This document shows, in pieces, positions 15,555-25,306 of a DNA stretch of 64,000 nt. Where the stretch lies: the NCBI RefSeq assembly GCF_042661605.1, contig NZ_JBHSWJ010000002.1:1116001-1180000 (forward strand). Direction: 5' to 3'. Origin of the DNA: Branchiibius cervicis. GTDB taxonomy: Bacteria; Actinomycetota; Actinomycetes; Actinomycetales; Dermatophilaceae. Below the pieces are notes generated by a model. It saw only the letters and a program-made list of their open reading frames with translations, was not told the DNA's origin and made no database searches. A program made the translations under genes and the position numbers. Every line of letters starts with the position of its first letter. Position 1 is the stretch's first letter.

Positions 15555-18466
15555 ATGTCACAGACCACCAACGCCCGCTCCGGTCAGCGCCGCAAGAACG
15601 CCGGCCTGACCATTGAGCGCATCTACACCAGCCCCGGTGTGCACCCCTATGACGAGGTGACGTGGGAGCGGCGTGATGTCGTCCAGACCAACTGGAAGAG
15701 CGGAGAGACGATCTTCGAGCAGCGCGGCGTGGAGTTCCCGGACTTCTGGTCGGTCAACGCCTCGACCATCGTCACCACCAAGTACTTCCGCGGTGCTCTG
15801 GGCACCCCGGAGCGTGAGTCGAGCCTCAAGCAGCTGATCGACCGTGTCGTGCTCACCTACGCCAAGGCCGGCAAAGACAACGGCTACTTCGCCACCGACG
15901 AGGACGCGGAGATCTTCGAGCACGAGCTGACCTGGAGCTTGCTGCACCAGGTGTTCAGCTTCAACTCGCCGGTGTGGTTCAACGTGGGAACCAAAGCGCC
16001 GCAACAGGTCTCGGCCTGCTTCATCCTGTCCGTCGACGACTCGATGGACTCGATCCTGAACTGGTACCGCGAGGAAGGGTTCATCTTCAAGGGCGGTTCC
16101 GGTGCCGGTCTGAACCTGTCACGGATCCGCTCCTCCAAGGAGTTGCTCTCCAGCGGCGGCACCGCCAGCGGTCCGGTGTCCTTCATGCGCGGCGCCGACG
16201 CCTCCGCCGGAACCATCAAGTCCGGCGGTGCCACCCGGCGTGCGGCCAAGATGGTCGTCCTCGACATCGACCACCCCGACATCGAGGAGTTCATCGAGAC
16301 CAAGGCGCGCGAGGAGGACAAGATCCGCGCGCTGCGCGACGCCGGATTCGACATGGACCTCGGCGGCAAGGACATCACCTCGGTCCAGTACCAGAACGCC
16401 AACAACAGTGTCCGGGTCAGCGACGAGTTCATGCGCGCCGTCGAGGAGGGCAAGCCGTTCGGGCTGCGCGCCCGCAGTACCGGCGAAATCATCGAAGAGG
16501 TCGACGCCCGTGAGTTGTTCGACAAGATCAACAAGGCGGCGTGGGAGTGCGCCGACCCCGGCGTCCAGTACGACGACACCATCAACGCCTGGCACACCAA
16601 CCCCGAAAGCGGCCGCATCACTGCGTCCAACCCGTGCTCCGAGTACATGTCGCTGGACAACTCCTCGTGCAACCTGGCGTCCCTGAACCTGCTGAAGTTC
16701 CTGCGTGACGACGACACCTTCGACGTCGCCTCCTTCCAGAAGGTCGCCGAGCTGGTGATCACCGCGATGGACATCTCCATCTGCTTCGCCGACTTCCCGA
16801 CCGAGGCGATCGGTCAGACGACCCGGGACTACCGCCAGCTGGGAATCGGCTACGCCAACCTGGGCGCGTTGCTGATGGCCACCGGTCACGGTTACGACTC
16901 CGACGGGGGCCGCGCACTGGCTGCCGCGATCACCTCGCTGCTCACCGGTGCCGCCTACAAGCGCTCCGCGGAGCTGGCCGGCATCGTCGGGCCGTACAAC
17001 GGGTACGCCCGTAACGCCGAGGCCCACCAGCGGGTGATGCGCAAGCACCAGGCCGCCAACGACGAGGTGCGCACCCTCGACACCATGGACACCGAGATCC
17101 ACCGCTACGCCACCAAGGCGTGGAAGGACGTCGTGGAGGTCGGTGCCAAGAACGGCTACCGCAACGCGCAGGCCTCGGTGCTCGCACCGACCGGGACCAT
17201 CGGCTTCATGATGGATTGCGACACCACCGGTATCGAGCCGGATTTCTCGCTGGTCAAGTTCAAGAAGCTGGTCGGCGGCGGCTCGATGCAGATCGTCAAC
17301 CAGACGATCCCGCGGGCGTTGAAGAAGCTGGGTTACCAGGACGAGCAGATCGAAGCGATCGTCGCGCACATCGCCGAGAAGGGCCACGTCATCGATGCCC
17401 CCGGTCTGAAGCCGGAGCACTACGAGATCTTCGACACCGCGATGGGCGCCCGCTCGATCAGCCCGTTGGGTCACGTGCGAATGATGGCGGCCTGCCAGCC
17501 GTTCCTGTCCGGTGCGATCTCCAAGACGGTGAACCTGCCCGAGACCGCCACGGTCGAGGACATCGCGCAGGTGCACCTGCAGGGTTGGAAGCTCGGACTC
17601 AAGGCGCTCGCGGTCTACCGCGACAACTGCAAGGTCGGCCAGCCGCTGTCCGACGCCAAGGCCAAGGACAACGACACGACCACGGAGGCGGCCGAGCCGG
17701 AGAAGGCCGTCGAGAAGGTCATCGAGTACCGCCCGGTGCGTCGCCGTCTGCCCAAGCGCCGCCCGTCGCAGACCACGTCCTTCGCGGTCGGCGGCGCCGA
17801 GGATACCTCACCGCCAGCGCGTACGACGACGGCCAGCTCGGTGAGATCTTCCTGAAGTTCGGCAAGCAGGGTTCGACGCTGGCCGGTGTGATGGACGCCT
17901 TCTCGATCGCGGTGTCCATCGGTCTGCAGTACGGCGTGCCGTTGGAGACCTACGTGGAGAAGTTCACCAACCTGCGCTTCGAGCCGGCCGGGATGACCGA
18001 CGACCCGGACGTGCGGATGGCGCAGTCGATCATGGACTACGTGTTCCGGCGCCTGGCCCTGGATCACCTGGACTTCGACACCCGGTCCTTCATGGGCATC
18101 CACACCGCGGCCGAGCGGGCCCGGCAGTTGGAGACCGGCTCCTACGCCGAGCAGGACGACGACGTCGCCGAGGAGTTGGAGTCCTACTCCCAGTCCCCGG
18201 CGCAGGCTCCGGCCAAGGTCGACGACAAGGCGGAGGAGAAGGCACCCGCCGGCGACGAGGTGGCTGCTACCCAGATCACTTCCGGTTCCGGCGCGGCGGA
18301 TGTGCGCCCGGCGGACGTCGAGGTGCACTCATCGGCCGAACTCATGGAGAAGTTCCAGGGCAAGGCCGCCGACGCGCCGATCTGCATGACCTGCGGGACC
18401 AAGATGCGCCCCGCCGGCTCCTGCTACGTCTGCGAAGGCTGCGGCAGCACCTCCGGCTGCAGCTGA
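15555..18466 (+). CDS. nrdJ: Vitamin B12-dependent (class II) ribonucleotide reductase, frameshifted as sequenced
   Basis: Reduces ribonucleotides to deoxyribonucleotides with adenosylcobalamin. The N-terminal part shows SACFILSVDDSMDS, GGSGAGLNLSRIRS, the active-site ASNPCSEY motif and APTGTIGFMMDCDTTG. The C-terminal part, in another frame, runs from YLTASAYDDGQLGEIF to a zinc-ribbon-like tail with two Cys pairs (CMTCG, CYVCEGCG). One extra G at 17801-17802 restores GGAEGYLTASAY and a protein of about 970 residues. NrdJ is often the only aerobic reductase, so a real break would probably be lethal. ATG 15555 has GGAGGA upstream. Confidence 0.95.
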
Positions 18467-18488
18467 GGCTGCACCACCCGAGCAAGGG

Positions 18489-18522
18489 CGGGCCTCGTGG
18501 CGAACAGTCGCTGCGGGGCCCG
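18489..18522 (+). terminator. Probable terminator after nrdJ
   Basis: CGGGCCTCG (18489-18497) pairs with CGGGGCCCG (18514-18522) over nine bases with one G-U pair; TTCTTC follows. It begins 23 bases after the nrdJ stop and lies before the convergent epimerase-like gene. Confidence 0.6.
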
Positions 18523-18546
18523 TTCTTCGTGCGCCGGAAGCGCGGC

Positions 18547-19535
18547 TCAGCCGGCCCAGTCCGGATCGCTGGACCACAGGCTCGCGGCCGGCGGAGGCGA
18601 TTGGTCCGGGGGAGCCGGAGTGATGGCGCGCCGTACTGCTTCGCGGTACGGCATGGGGCCGCCCGGCGGGGGACCGAGACGGTCCAGCAGGTCGGTCTCC
18701 TGACATACCACGTCGTGCACCAGGCTACCGATCAGCGGTTTGGCGACCCCCGTCGGAACCGGCGTCACGAGTCCGATCCAGTGGCTGGCCAGCCCCGGGG
18801 TGAGGAACGGCACGACGAAGATGAGCCGCTGGTGATGACCGGACACCTTCGCGTACTGCTGCATCATCTGCAGGTAGGTCAACACGTCCGGCCCGCCGAT
18901 ATCGAAGGTGCGGTTGACCTCCGCCGGCAGTGTCGCCGCGCCCACCAGGTAGTACAACGCGTCGTCGATGCCGATGGGCTGGATCCGGCTGTTCACCCAG
19001 CGCGGAGTGATCATCGCCGGAAGCCGGTCTGTCAGGTGTCGCATCATCTCGAAGGACGCGGACGCCGCACCGATCAGGATCGCTGCCTGCAGCACGGCGG
19101 CCGGCACGGGGAGTCCAGGAAGACGTTGCCGACGTCCACCCGCGAGGCCAGATGCTCGGACAACTCCTCGTCGTCGGGGTGCAATCCGCCGAGATAGATG
19201 ATCCGCCTCACCTGGGCCTTGTCCGCAGCGTCGGCGAACGTCTGCGCCATCTCATGATCACGTTCCGACAGATCTCCGCCGCCGTCCATGGAGTGCAGCA
19301 AGTAGTAGGCGACGTCGATATCTGCCAGTGCCGCAGCGCAAGCGTCGGGGTCGGTGGCGTCTCCCTCGGACACCTCGACGTCGCCGGCCCACGGCAGGCC
19401 CTCGAGTTTGTCCGCGTCGCGGGTCAGCACGCGCACGCGGTGGCCGGCTGCCAATAACGGCACCACCAACCGGGAGCCGAGGTACCCGGTCACCCCGGTC
19501 ACCAGGACGCGTAGACCAGTGTCGGATTCATTCAC
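18547..19535 (-). CDS. NAD(P)-binding epimerase-like SDR protein, frameshifted as sequenced
   Basis: Atypical short-chain dehydrogenase/epimerase fold: the N-terminus has VLVTGVTGYLGSRL, then YYLLHSMDGGGD and RRIIYLGGLHP; the C-terminal part has WVNSRIQPIGIDDALYYLVG and RTFDIGGPDVLTY. The halves are in two frames and join as DSPVPAAVLQAAI if one base is added at the GGGG run 19108-19111, giving about 329 residues. The active-site Tyr-x3-Lys of classical SDRs is not evident. The start is GTG, overlapping the stop of the upstream CPBP gene. Substrate unknown. Confidence 0.82.
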
Positions 19536-20194
19536 GATGTCACCTCAAGGACGTGGGGCAGGATCAGGATCATTCCCAACGACCACAGGCCGTGGGTCAG
19601 GATGGGCGTCAGCACCGTGCCGGTGACCTGGCGTTGGCGGGCGGTCAGGGCGCCGAGCAGCGCGGCCGCGAAGACCAACATCACATTGCCCGTGGCGCAG
19701 GTGACCAGCGTGTAGATCGCCGTCGTCGCAATGACCGGGTGGCGACCCTCGAACAAAGAGAACAGCGCTCCGCGGAAGAACAACTCCTCGCAGGCCCCCG
19801 TGACGATGGCGATGACAAGGACCACAGTGAACGACCCGCGGGTCGAATACTCAAGCACACTGTGGATCGCACGATTGACAGCAGGGATCAGACCGACGAC
19901 GAGGCCGCCGACGGTGAAGAACGCCACCAGGACGGCGCCGAGGGCCAGGCCGGGCACCCAGGCCGGCCGATCGTCGTACGTCGATCGGTCCAGAGGCACC
20001 CCACCGACCAGGAACGCGCCGCCCGCCCAGGTCACGGCGAGCGCGAGCGATGCGGGGTAGAAGCCACCTCGACCGGGCTCACTGGTCAGTGAAAGGTGTA
20101 ATAGCACGGCACCCAGCACGAGGGTGACCACGCACGTCGCAACGGAGCGAGGGGTCACAGTCGAGGTGGCTCGCGCCGTGGGGGAGTGCAGCAA
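19532..20194 (-). CDS. CPBP family intramembrane metalloprotease
   Basis: A 220-residue membrane protein with about six hydrophobic segments and the CPBP (Abi/CAAX-protease-like) motif ACEELFFRGALF near residue 147, plus the later THGLWSL histidine. These proteases have varied roles such as protein maturation; the substrate cannot be inferred. The TTG start at 20194 follows AGGAGG on the minus strand. The stop overlaps the GTG of the epimerase-like gene, so the two are likely co-transcribed. Confidence 0.85.
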   Translation of the reverse strand: MLHSPTARATSTVTPRSVATCVVTLVLGAVLLHLSLTSEPGRGGFYPASLALAVTWAGGAFLVGGVPLDRSTYDDRPAWVPGLALGAVLVAFFTVGGLVVGLIPAVNRAIHSVLEYSTRGSFTVVLVIAIVTGACEELFFRGALFSLFEGRHPVIATTAIYTLVTCATGNVMLVFAAALLGALTARQRQVTGTVLTPILTHGLWSLGMILILPHVLEVTS

Positions 20195-20293
20195 CAGGGG
20201 GAACCTCCTGCTCGCACACTAAGTGATGTTGCCCGGTGGACGGCACGCTCCGATGGATGAGACGGGCGCCACAGCACCACCTCGAACCGATCG

Positions 20294-20315
20294 GATGAAC
20301 AATCGGTGAACAATT
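20294..20315 (-). promoter_or_regulatory. Candidate PHO box upstream of pit
   Basis: Two direct repeats with an 11-bp period, GATGAACAATC and GGTGAACAATT, read on the minus strand as GTTCATC and GTTCACC units. This is the form of PhoP sites (PHO boxes) known from Streptomyces. It lies 90 bases upstream of a phosphate transporter gene, which strengthens the call; only two units are in phase. Confidence 0.5.
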
Positions 20316-20404
20316 CCCCGGAGTGCCATCACCGCTGGTCAGGGGGCTATGGATCGGCGCCGTCAGGTGGACGCGGATACTGACCAGGCAGCACACTTGT
20401 CGGC

Positions 20405-21606
20405 GTGAGCGCAGAATTCTTCATTCTCCTGCTGGTCGTCGTGACGGCCCTGGCGTTCGACTTCACCAACGGCTTCCATGACACCGGCAACGCGATGGCG
20501 ACCTCCATCGCGACGGGCGCTCTCAAACCGAAGGTGGCCGTGGCTATCTCGGCGGTGTTGAACCTTGTCGGTGCCTTCTTGTCCGTAGAGGTGGCGGCGA
20601 CGATCACCAAGGACGTGCTCAAGATCCAGACCAAGAGCGGCGCCCTCATCGAGGGGCTCAGCGCGGAGAAGGCGATGATCATCATCTTCGCCGGCTTGGT
20701 CGGCGGAATTTTGTGGAACCTGACCACCTGGCTGCTGGGTCTGCCGTCCAGTTCATCGCATGCGCTCTTCGGCGGCCTCATCGGCTCCGGTCTGGCGGCG
20801 ATCGGCACGTCCGGCATCAACTGGGACGGCTTGGTCTCGAAGGTCATCATCCCGGCGTTCCTGTCCCCGTTCATCGCGGGAGCGGTCGCGGCGATCGGCA
20901 CCTGGATCATCTATCGGATCACCAACGTGGTCCGAAAAGATCGCAAGGACAAAGGTTTTCGGTACGGGCAGATCGGCAGTGCGTCGCTGGTCTCCCTGGC
21001 GCACGGCACCGGTGATGCGCAGAAGACCATGGGTGTCATCGCCCTGGCCCTGATCGCGCACGGCAGCCTCACGACCCAGTCGATCGAGAACAACGGCCTG
21101 CCGGTCTGGATCATCTTCTCCTGCGGCCTGGCCATCGCCATCGGGACCTACCTCGGCGGCTGGCGGATCATCCGCACCCTGGGTAAGGGTCTGGTCGAGA
21201 TCGAAGCCCCGCAGGGGATGGCCGCCGAAGCCTCCTCGGCCGCGATCATCCTCACCTCCAGCCATTTCGGAATGGCCCTGTCGACCACCCAGGTCGCGAC
21301 CGGATCCATCCTCGGCAGCGGAGTCGGCAAGCCCGGTGCCACGGTCCGCTGGGGGTGGCCGGCCGTATGGTCGCCGCCTGGCTGACCACCATCCCCGCCG
21401 CCGCCGTCGTGGGCGCGGCTACCTACTTCATTGCCCACCTGATCGGCGGCGTCGCCGGTGCGATCGCCGTCTTCGTGATCCTCATCGCGGCGGCCGCTTT
21501 GATCTACCACCGCAGCCAGCAGCAGAAGGTTGACGCCTCCAACGTCAACGACGACTGGGAGGGGCTGCCCGACGAGGAAGCAGCCGACACCCAGGTCGCG
21601 GCCTGA
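20405..21606 (+). CDS. pit: PiT family inorganic phosphate transporter, frameshifted as sequenced
   Basis: Low-affinity proton- or metal-phosphate symporter of the membrane. The N-terminal repeat has the signature FDFTNGFHDTGNAMATSI; SSSSHALFGGLIG and SLAHGTGDAQKTMG belong to the conserved repeats; LSTTQVATGSILGSG lies near the end. The last quarter (MVAAWLTTIPAAAVVG to DEEAADTQVAA) is in a different frame, and adding one G at the run 21351-21355 restores RWGVAGRMVAAW and about 400 residues. A GTG start at 20405 is used. Two small genes follow closely and probably share the transcript. Confidence 0.93.
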
Positions 21607-21625
21607 GACCGGAAAGGGAACCCCC

Positions 21626-21910
21626 ATGGACTACGCGCAGATGTTCCAATCAGCGCTCAAGGTGCTGCTCGCCGGATTGGTCTTCGGTGCCGGTTTGCCG
21701 GCTATCTTCGCGATCGGCATCCGGCTGCAGTCCGCCGGTGAGGGGGATATCGCGCCCGACGGCACGGTGACCCGGCCCAACCCGGTCGCCAGGGTCGGTG
21801 CATGGATTGCGTTCGGGATCGTTGCCGTGGCGATCGTGATCGGCATCCTGTGGATCACCCAGAAGAGCCTGCACCACTACTTGGGCATCGACATCTTCGG
21901 CGCCCACTGA
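21626..21910 (+). CDS. Small two-span membrane protein downstream of pit
   Basis: A 94-residue protein with membrane segments at about 10-30 (VLLAGLVFGAGLPAIFAIGI) and about 58-78 (VGAWIAFGIVAVAIVIGILWI) and a polar middle. The ATG at 21626 follows GGAAAGGGAA. It begins 20 bases after the pit stop, so it is probably an accessory of the phosphate transporter. I recognise no named family. Confidence 0.8.
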   Translation: MDYAQMFQSALKVLLAGLVFGAGLPAIFAIGIRLQSAGEGDIAPDGTVTRPNPVARVGAWIAFGIVAVAIVIGILWITQKSLHHYLGIDIFGAH

Positions 21911-21951
21911 CGTTCGCCCCACCCCAGCTCTACAGAAGACGAGGACAGTAC

Positions 21952-22275
21952 ATGGAACGCCCCGCCCTACTGGCCCGGGTCCTGCACTGGCTGCGCCAGG
22001 GATACCCCGAGGGTGTCCCTCCCAAGGACTACTCGCCGATCCTGGCGCTGTTGCGAAGCGAGTCGCTGACTGACGGGGAAATCGACCAGATCGTGTCCCG
22101 GCTCATCGAGCAGAACGCGTTGGCGGACGCCGACGAGCCGATCAGCGTGATCGACACCAAGGTGGCGATCACGCACTACACCGAGGAACTGCCCTCGGAT
22201 GAGGACGTCAAGCGCGTCCAGGAGCGGTTGCTCGCGCACGGCTGGCCCTTCGATGAGAAGAGCCCCATCACCTGA
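21952..22275 (+). CDS. DUF3349 family protein
   Basis: A 107-residue acidic, soluble protein: VLHWLRQGYPEGVPPKDYSPILALLR, then a helical segment, ending RVQERLLAHGWPFDE. This matches the small actinobacterial DUF3349 family of unknown function. The ATG at 21952 has GAGGAC upstream. It closes the pit cluster, 41 bases after the small membrane protein, and is convergent with the oxidoreductase gene. Confidence 0.85.
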   Translation: MERPALLARVLHWLRQGYPEGVPPKDYSPILALLRSESLTDGEIDQIVSRLIEQNALADADEPISVIDTKVAITHYTEELPSDEDVKRVQERLLAHGWPFDEKSPIT

Positions 22276-22286
22276 CGGTCCGGCCC

Positions 22287-23258
22287 TTACCGGGTGGGGT
22301 CAAGCAACAGCTTCCCGGTGACCGATCGGGCGGCCAGCCGCCCGATCGCCGTACCCGCGTCAGAGAGCGGCAACACCTCATCGATGGGCGGGTCGATCGC
22401 GCCGCCGCGGGCCAGCTCGATGAGTTGATCCCATTGGGCACGTACGACGTGCGGCCGGCTGGCCCAGTACGCGCCCCAACCGACGCCCACCACCGAGATG
22501 TTGTTCAGCAGCAGCCGGTTGACCTTCACCTGGGGAATCGCGCCCTCGGTGAAGCCGATCACCAGCAGTCGGCCCAGGGTGGCCAGGGAGCGCAGCGAAT
22601 CGGTGAAGCGGTCGCCGCCAACGGGGTCGACGACGATGTCCACGCCGCGGCCGTCGGTGAGATCCTTGACGGCAGCGAGGAAACCGTCCGCCAGGACCAC
22701 GTCGTCGGCCCCGGCGGCTCGGGCGACCTCACCTTTCTGCGCAGTCGAGGTCACTGCGATGACTCGCGCTCCGCTGGCCTTGGCCACCTGGATGGCGGCC
22801 GTGCCGATGCCGCCGGCTGCGCCATGCACCAGCACGGTCTCACCCGCCTGCAGAGCGCCGCGCTGCAACAGTCCGAACAAGCAGGTCAAGTAGTTCATCG
22901 GCAACGCCGCGGCCACGTCGAAGGACATGTCCCCAGGCAACGGGAACACGTATTCCGCTGGCGCCGTGACGAATTGCGCGAACCCACCGAACCCGGGGAA
23001 TGCCGCGACCCGGTCACCGGCGGCGAAGTCCGAGTCCGGGGGAGCGGACACCACTGTCCCGGCCACCTCCGCGCCCGGGACGAACGGCAGGTCGGGCCGT
23101 ATCTGGTACTCGCCGCGGGTCAGCAGTAGGTCGGGGAAACTGACGCCCGCACGAGCCACCTCGATGAGCACGTGGTTCTCGGGCGCAGTGGGCTGGGGCA
23201 GGTCGACGATCTCCACGGCGTCGGGGCCGTCGAGACGGGTCACGTGTACGGCGCGCAT
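22287..23258 (-). CDS. NADPH:quinone oxidoreductase-like medium-chain dehydrogenase
   Basis: A 323-residue MDR-superfamily enzyme: GroES-like N-terminal domain (VPGAEVAGTVV, AGDRVAAFPG) and Rossmann domain with the NADPH-binding GAAGGIGTAAIQVAKA near 146-161 and VDIVVDPVGGDRF. Zinc-binding cysteines are absent, as in quinone-oxidoreductase (zeta-crystallin-like) members, which reduce quinones or enones. It lies 18 bases downstream of the SDR gene, so the two probably form an operon. Confidence 0.88.
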   Translation of the reverse strand: MRAVHVTRLDGPDAVEIVDLPQPTAPENHVLIEVARAGVSFPDLLLTRGEYQIRPDLPFVPGAEVAGTVVSAPPDSDFAAGDRVAAFPGFGGFAQFVTAPAEYVFPLPGDMSFDVAAALPMNYLTCLFGLLQRGALQAGETVLVHGAAGGIGTAAIQVAKASGARVIAVTSTAQKGEVARAAGADDVVLADGFLAAVKDLTDGRGVDIVVDPVGGDRFTDSLRSLATLGRLLVIGFTEGAIPQVKVNRLLLNNISVVGVGWGAYWASRPHVVRAQWDQLIELARGGAIDPPIDEVLPLSDAGTAIGRLAARSVTGKLLLDPTR

Positions 23259-23276
23259 CAGCTTCTCCTTCGGTGT

Positions 23277-24035
23277 TCAGGTCAGTCGGCGCACCACGGA
23301 CAGTGGCGCGTGTTTGATCACTTCACCGATGGGCACCCACGGCCACGGCGGAACCAGCGCCTTGGCCTTGCGAGCTTCGATGGCGGCGACCATGGCCCGC
23401 ACACCGCTCTGGGTGTCGACCATCAGCTTCTGTTCCTGCTCGACCTTCTCGTTCATCTCCGAGCAGATGTAACCCGGGTAGATCGTCGAGACGTCGATGG
23501 CCAGCTCCGGCCTACCCACGACCTCCGAACGGATGCCCTCGGCCAGGGCGGCGACACCGGCCTTGGTCGCGGCGTAGGTCGTCATGGCGCGGCGCATCCC
23601 GCGCAGGGCGGACACCGAGGAGATCACGACCAGGTGGCCGGTTCTCTGCTCCCGGAAGACCTGCATCGCCGCCTCCATCTGCGCCAGGGCCGCGACGAAG
23701 TTGGTCATGGCCGTCTCGCGGTTGGCATCGAACCGGCCGGTGCCGATGGGGGCACCCTTGCCCAGGCCGGCGTTGACGATGAAACGGTCGAGTCCGCCCA
23801 GCCCCTCGGTGAGTTGGGCGGTCGCGGTGAAGACGTCGTCGTTGTCGGTGACGTCGAGGGCCCGCACGAGGATCGTCCGGCCCGGATGAGCGGCCAGGAT
23901 TTCCTCGCGCAGGTGCTCCAGCCGGTCGGTACGACGTGCGGTGAGGGCCAGATCATGACCCTTGGCCGCGAACTGGCGGGCCATCTCGGCGCCCAGGCCG
24001 GAGCTGGCTCCGGTGATGATCGTGCGGGTGGGCAT
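23277..24035 (-). CDS. Short-chain dehydrogenase/reductase
   Basis: A classical SDR of 252 residues: TIITGASSGLGAE cofactor motif at the N-terminus, NAGLGKGAP, ISSVSALRG with the catalytic serine, and TTYAATKAG with the Tyr-x3-Lys pair. The ATG at 24035 is the first to fit the SDR start; an upstream in-frame extension to 24095 would run through the palindrome before serA and is rejected. Divergent from serA. Substrate unknown. Confidence 0.9.
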   Translation of the reverse strand: MPTRTIITGASSGLGAEMARQFAAKGHDLALTARRTDRLEHLREEILAAHPGRTILVRALDVTDNDDVFTATAQLTEGLGGLDRFIVNAGLGKGAPIGTGRFDANRETAMTNFVAALAQMEAAMQVFREQRTGHLVVISSVSALRGMRRAMTTYAATKAGVAALAEGIRSEVVGRPELAIDVSTIYPGYICSEMNEKVEQEQKLMVDTQSGVRAMVAAIEARKAKALVPPWPWVPIGEVIKHAPLSVVRRLT

Positions 24036-24061
24036 AGCTGCACCGTAGTCAGATAGCGGAC

Positions 24062-24091
24062 CCCGTATCGGCGCGGGTCCGCCGATACGGG
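24062..24091. promoter_or_regulatory. 12-bp perfect inverted repeat between SDR gene and serA
   Basis: CCCGTATCGGCG and CGCCGATACGGG form a perfect 12-bp stem with a 6-base loop. It ends 12 bases before the serA start and begins 26 bases after the SDR start on the other strand, so it can be an operator for both genes or a hairpin in either 5' leader. In serA mRNA it would crowd the ribosome-binding region. No known motif name fits. Confidence 0.6.
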
Positions 24092-24103
24092 ACAATCTCG
24101 GAT

Positions 24104-25300
24104 GTGAAAGCGCTGTTGTTGGAGAACGTGCACCCGCTGGCCGAGCACATCCTCAAGGAGGCCGGATTCGAGGTCGAGACCCGTGGTGGCGCCCTCGATG
24201 AGGATGAGTTGATCGAAGCGCTGCAGGGTGTCCAGCTACTGGGCATCCGGTCCAAGACCGAGGTGACCGATCGGGTCCTGGACAACGCGCCGGACCTCTA
24301 CGCGATCGGCGCTTTCTGCATCGGTACGACCCAGATCGCCCTCAAGCACGCCGCAGGACGGGGAATCGTCGTCTTCAACGCGCCGTTCTCCAACACCCGC
24401 AGTGTCGTGGAGTTGGCGATCGCCGAGATCATCGTGATGGCGCGGCGCCTCACGGAGAAGGACAAGGCCCTGCACGAGGGGGTCTGGAACAAGGACGCCA
24501 CGGGTGCGCACGAGATCCGCGGCCGGACCCTGGGCATTGTCGGTTACGGCAACATCGGCAGCCAGTTGTCCGTGGTCGCCGAGATGCTCGGTCTGAAGGT
24601 CTACTTCTACGACAGCGACGACAAGCTCGCGTTGGGCAACGCCACGCGGTGCGGCAGCCTGGACGAACTGCTCGAGGTCGCCGAGGTCGTGACCCTGCAC
24701 GTGGACGACCGCAAGGGCAACGCCGGGTTCTTCGGCGCAGAGCAGTTCGCCAAGATGCGGCCGCGCTCGCTGTTCCTGAACCTCTCCCGCGGCTTCGTCG
24801 TGGACTACGACGCGTTGGCGCAGAACCTCCGCTCGGGTCACATCGCCGGTGCTGCGGTGGACGTCTTTCCCAAGGAACCCAAGAAGCGTGGCGACGCCTT
24901 CACCTCTCCGCTGCAGGGCATCCCCAACGTGGTGCTCACCCCGCACGTCGGCGGTTCCACCGAAGAAGCGCAGGAGGACATCGGCCGGTTCGTCGCGGGC
25001 AAGTTGCGCGACTACATGCAGCGCGGCACCACCACGCTCAACGTGAACCTGCCCGGTCTGTCCCTGCCGCCGCGTTTCGGCGGCAAACGGATCCTGCACC
25101 TGCACCAGAACGTTCCCGGTGTCCTGGGCAAGGTCAACAGCCTGCTGGCCAAGCACGAGGTCAACATCGAAGGCCAGGCACTGAACACCGCCGGCGAGAT
25201 CGGCTACGGCGTCACCGATGTCGCCGAGTTGCCGCGGGCCGCCGTGCAGGAGTTGCTGGCCATGCCGGAGACCATCCGCTTGGCGATCATCGACGGCTGA
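24104..25300 (+). CDS. serA: D-3-phosphoglycerate dehydrogenase
   Basis: First step of serine synthesis: oxidises 3-phosphoglycerate to 3-phosphohydroxypyruvate with NAD+. At 398 residues it is the short E. coli-like type, with substrate- and NAD-binding domains (GIVGYGNIGSQLSVVAEMLG, LNLSRGFVVDYDAL, catalytic His in LTPHVGGSTEEAQ) and one C-terminal ACT domain (ILHLHQNVPGVLGKVNSLLA) that in E. coli SerA binds serine for feedback inhibition. The start is GTG just after the 12-bp inverted repeat. Its stop lies six bases from the convergent P450 gene. Confidence 0.95.
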   Translation: MKALLLENVHPLAEHILKEAGFEVETRGGALDEDELIEALQGVQLLGIRSKTEVTDRVLDNAPDLYAIGAFCIGTTQIALKHAAGRGIVVFNAPFSNTRSVVELAIAEIIVMARRLTEKDKALHEGVWNKDATGAHEIRGRTLGIVGYGNIGSQLSVVAEMLGLKVYFYDSDDKLALGNATRCGSLDELLEVAEVVTLHVDDRKGNAGFFGAEQFAKMRPRSLFLNLSRGFVVDYDALAQNLRSGHIAGAAVDVFPKEPKKRGDAFTSPLQGIPNVVLTPHVGGSTEEAQEDIGRFVAGKLRDYMQRGTTTLNVNLPGLSLPPRFGGKRILHLHQNVPGVLGKVNSLLAKHEVNIEGQALNTAGEIGYGVTDVAELPRAAVQELLAMPETIRLAIIDG

Positions 25301-25306
25301 GTCGGC

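Noticed and set aside
20335..20387. CTGGTCAG / CTGACCAG inverted repeat upstream of pit
   Set aside because: Arms of eight bases separated by 37 bases are weak evidence for an operator or hairpin in G/C-rich DNA.
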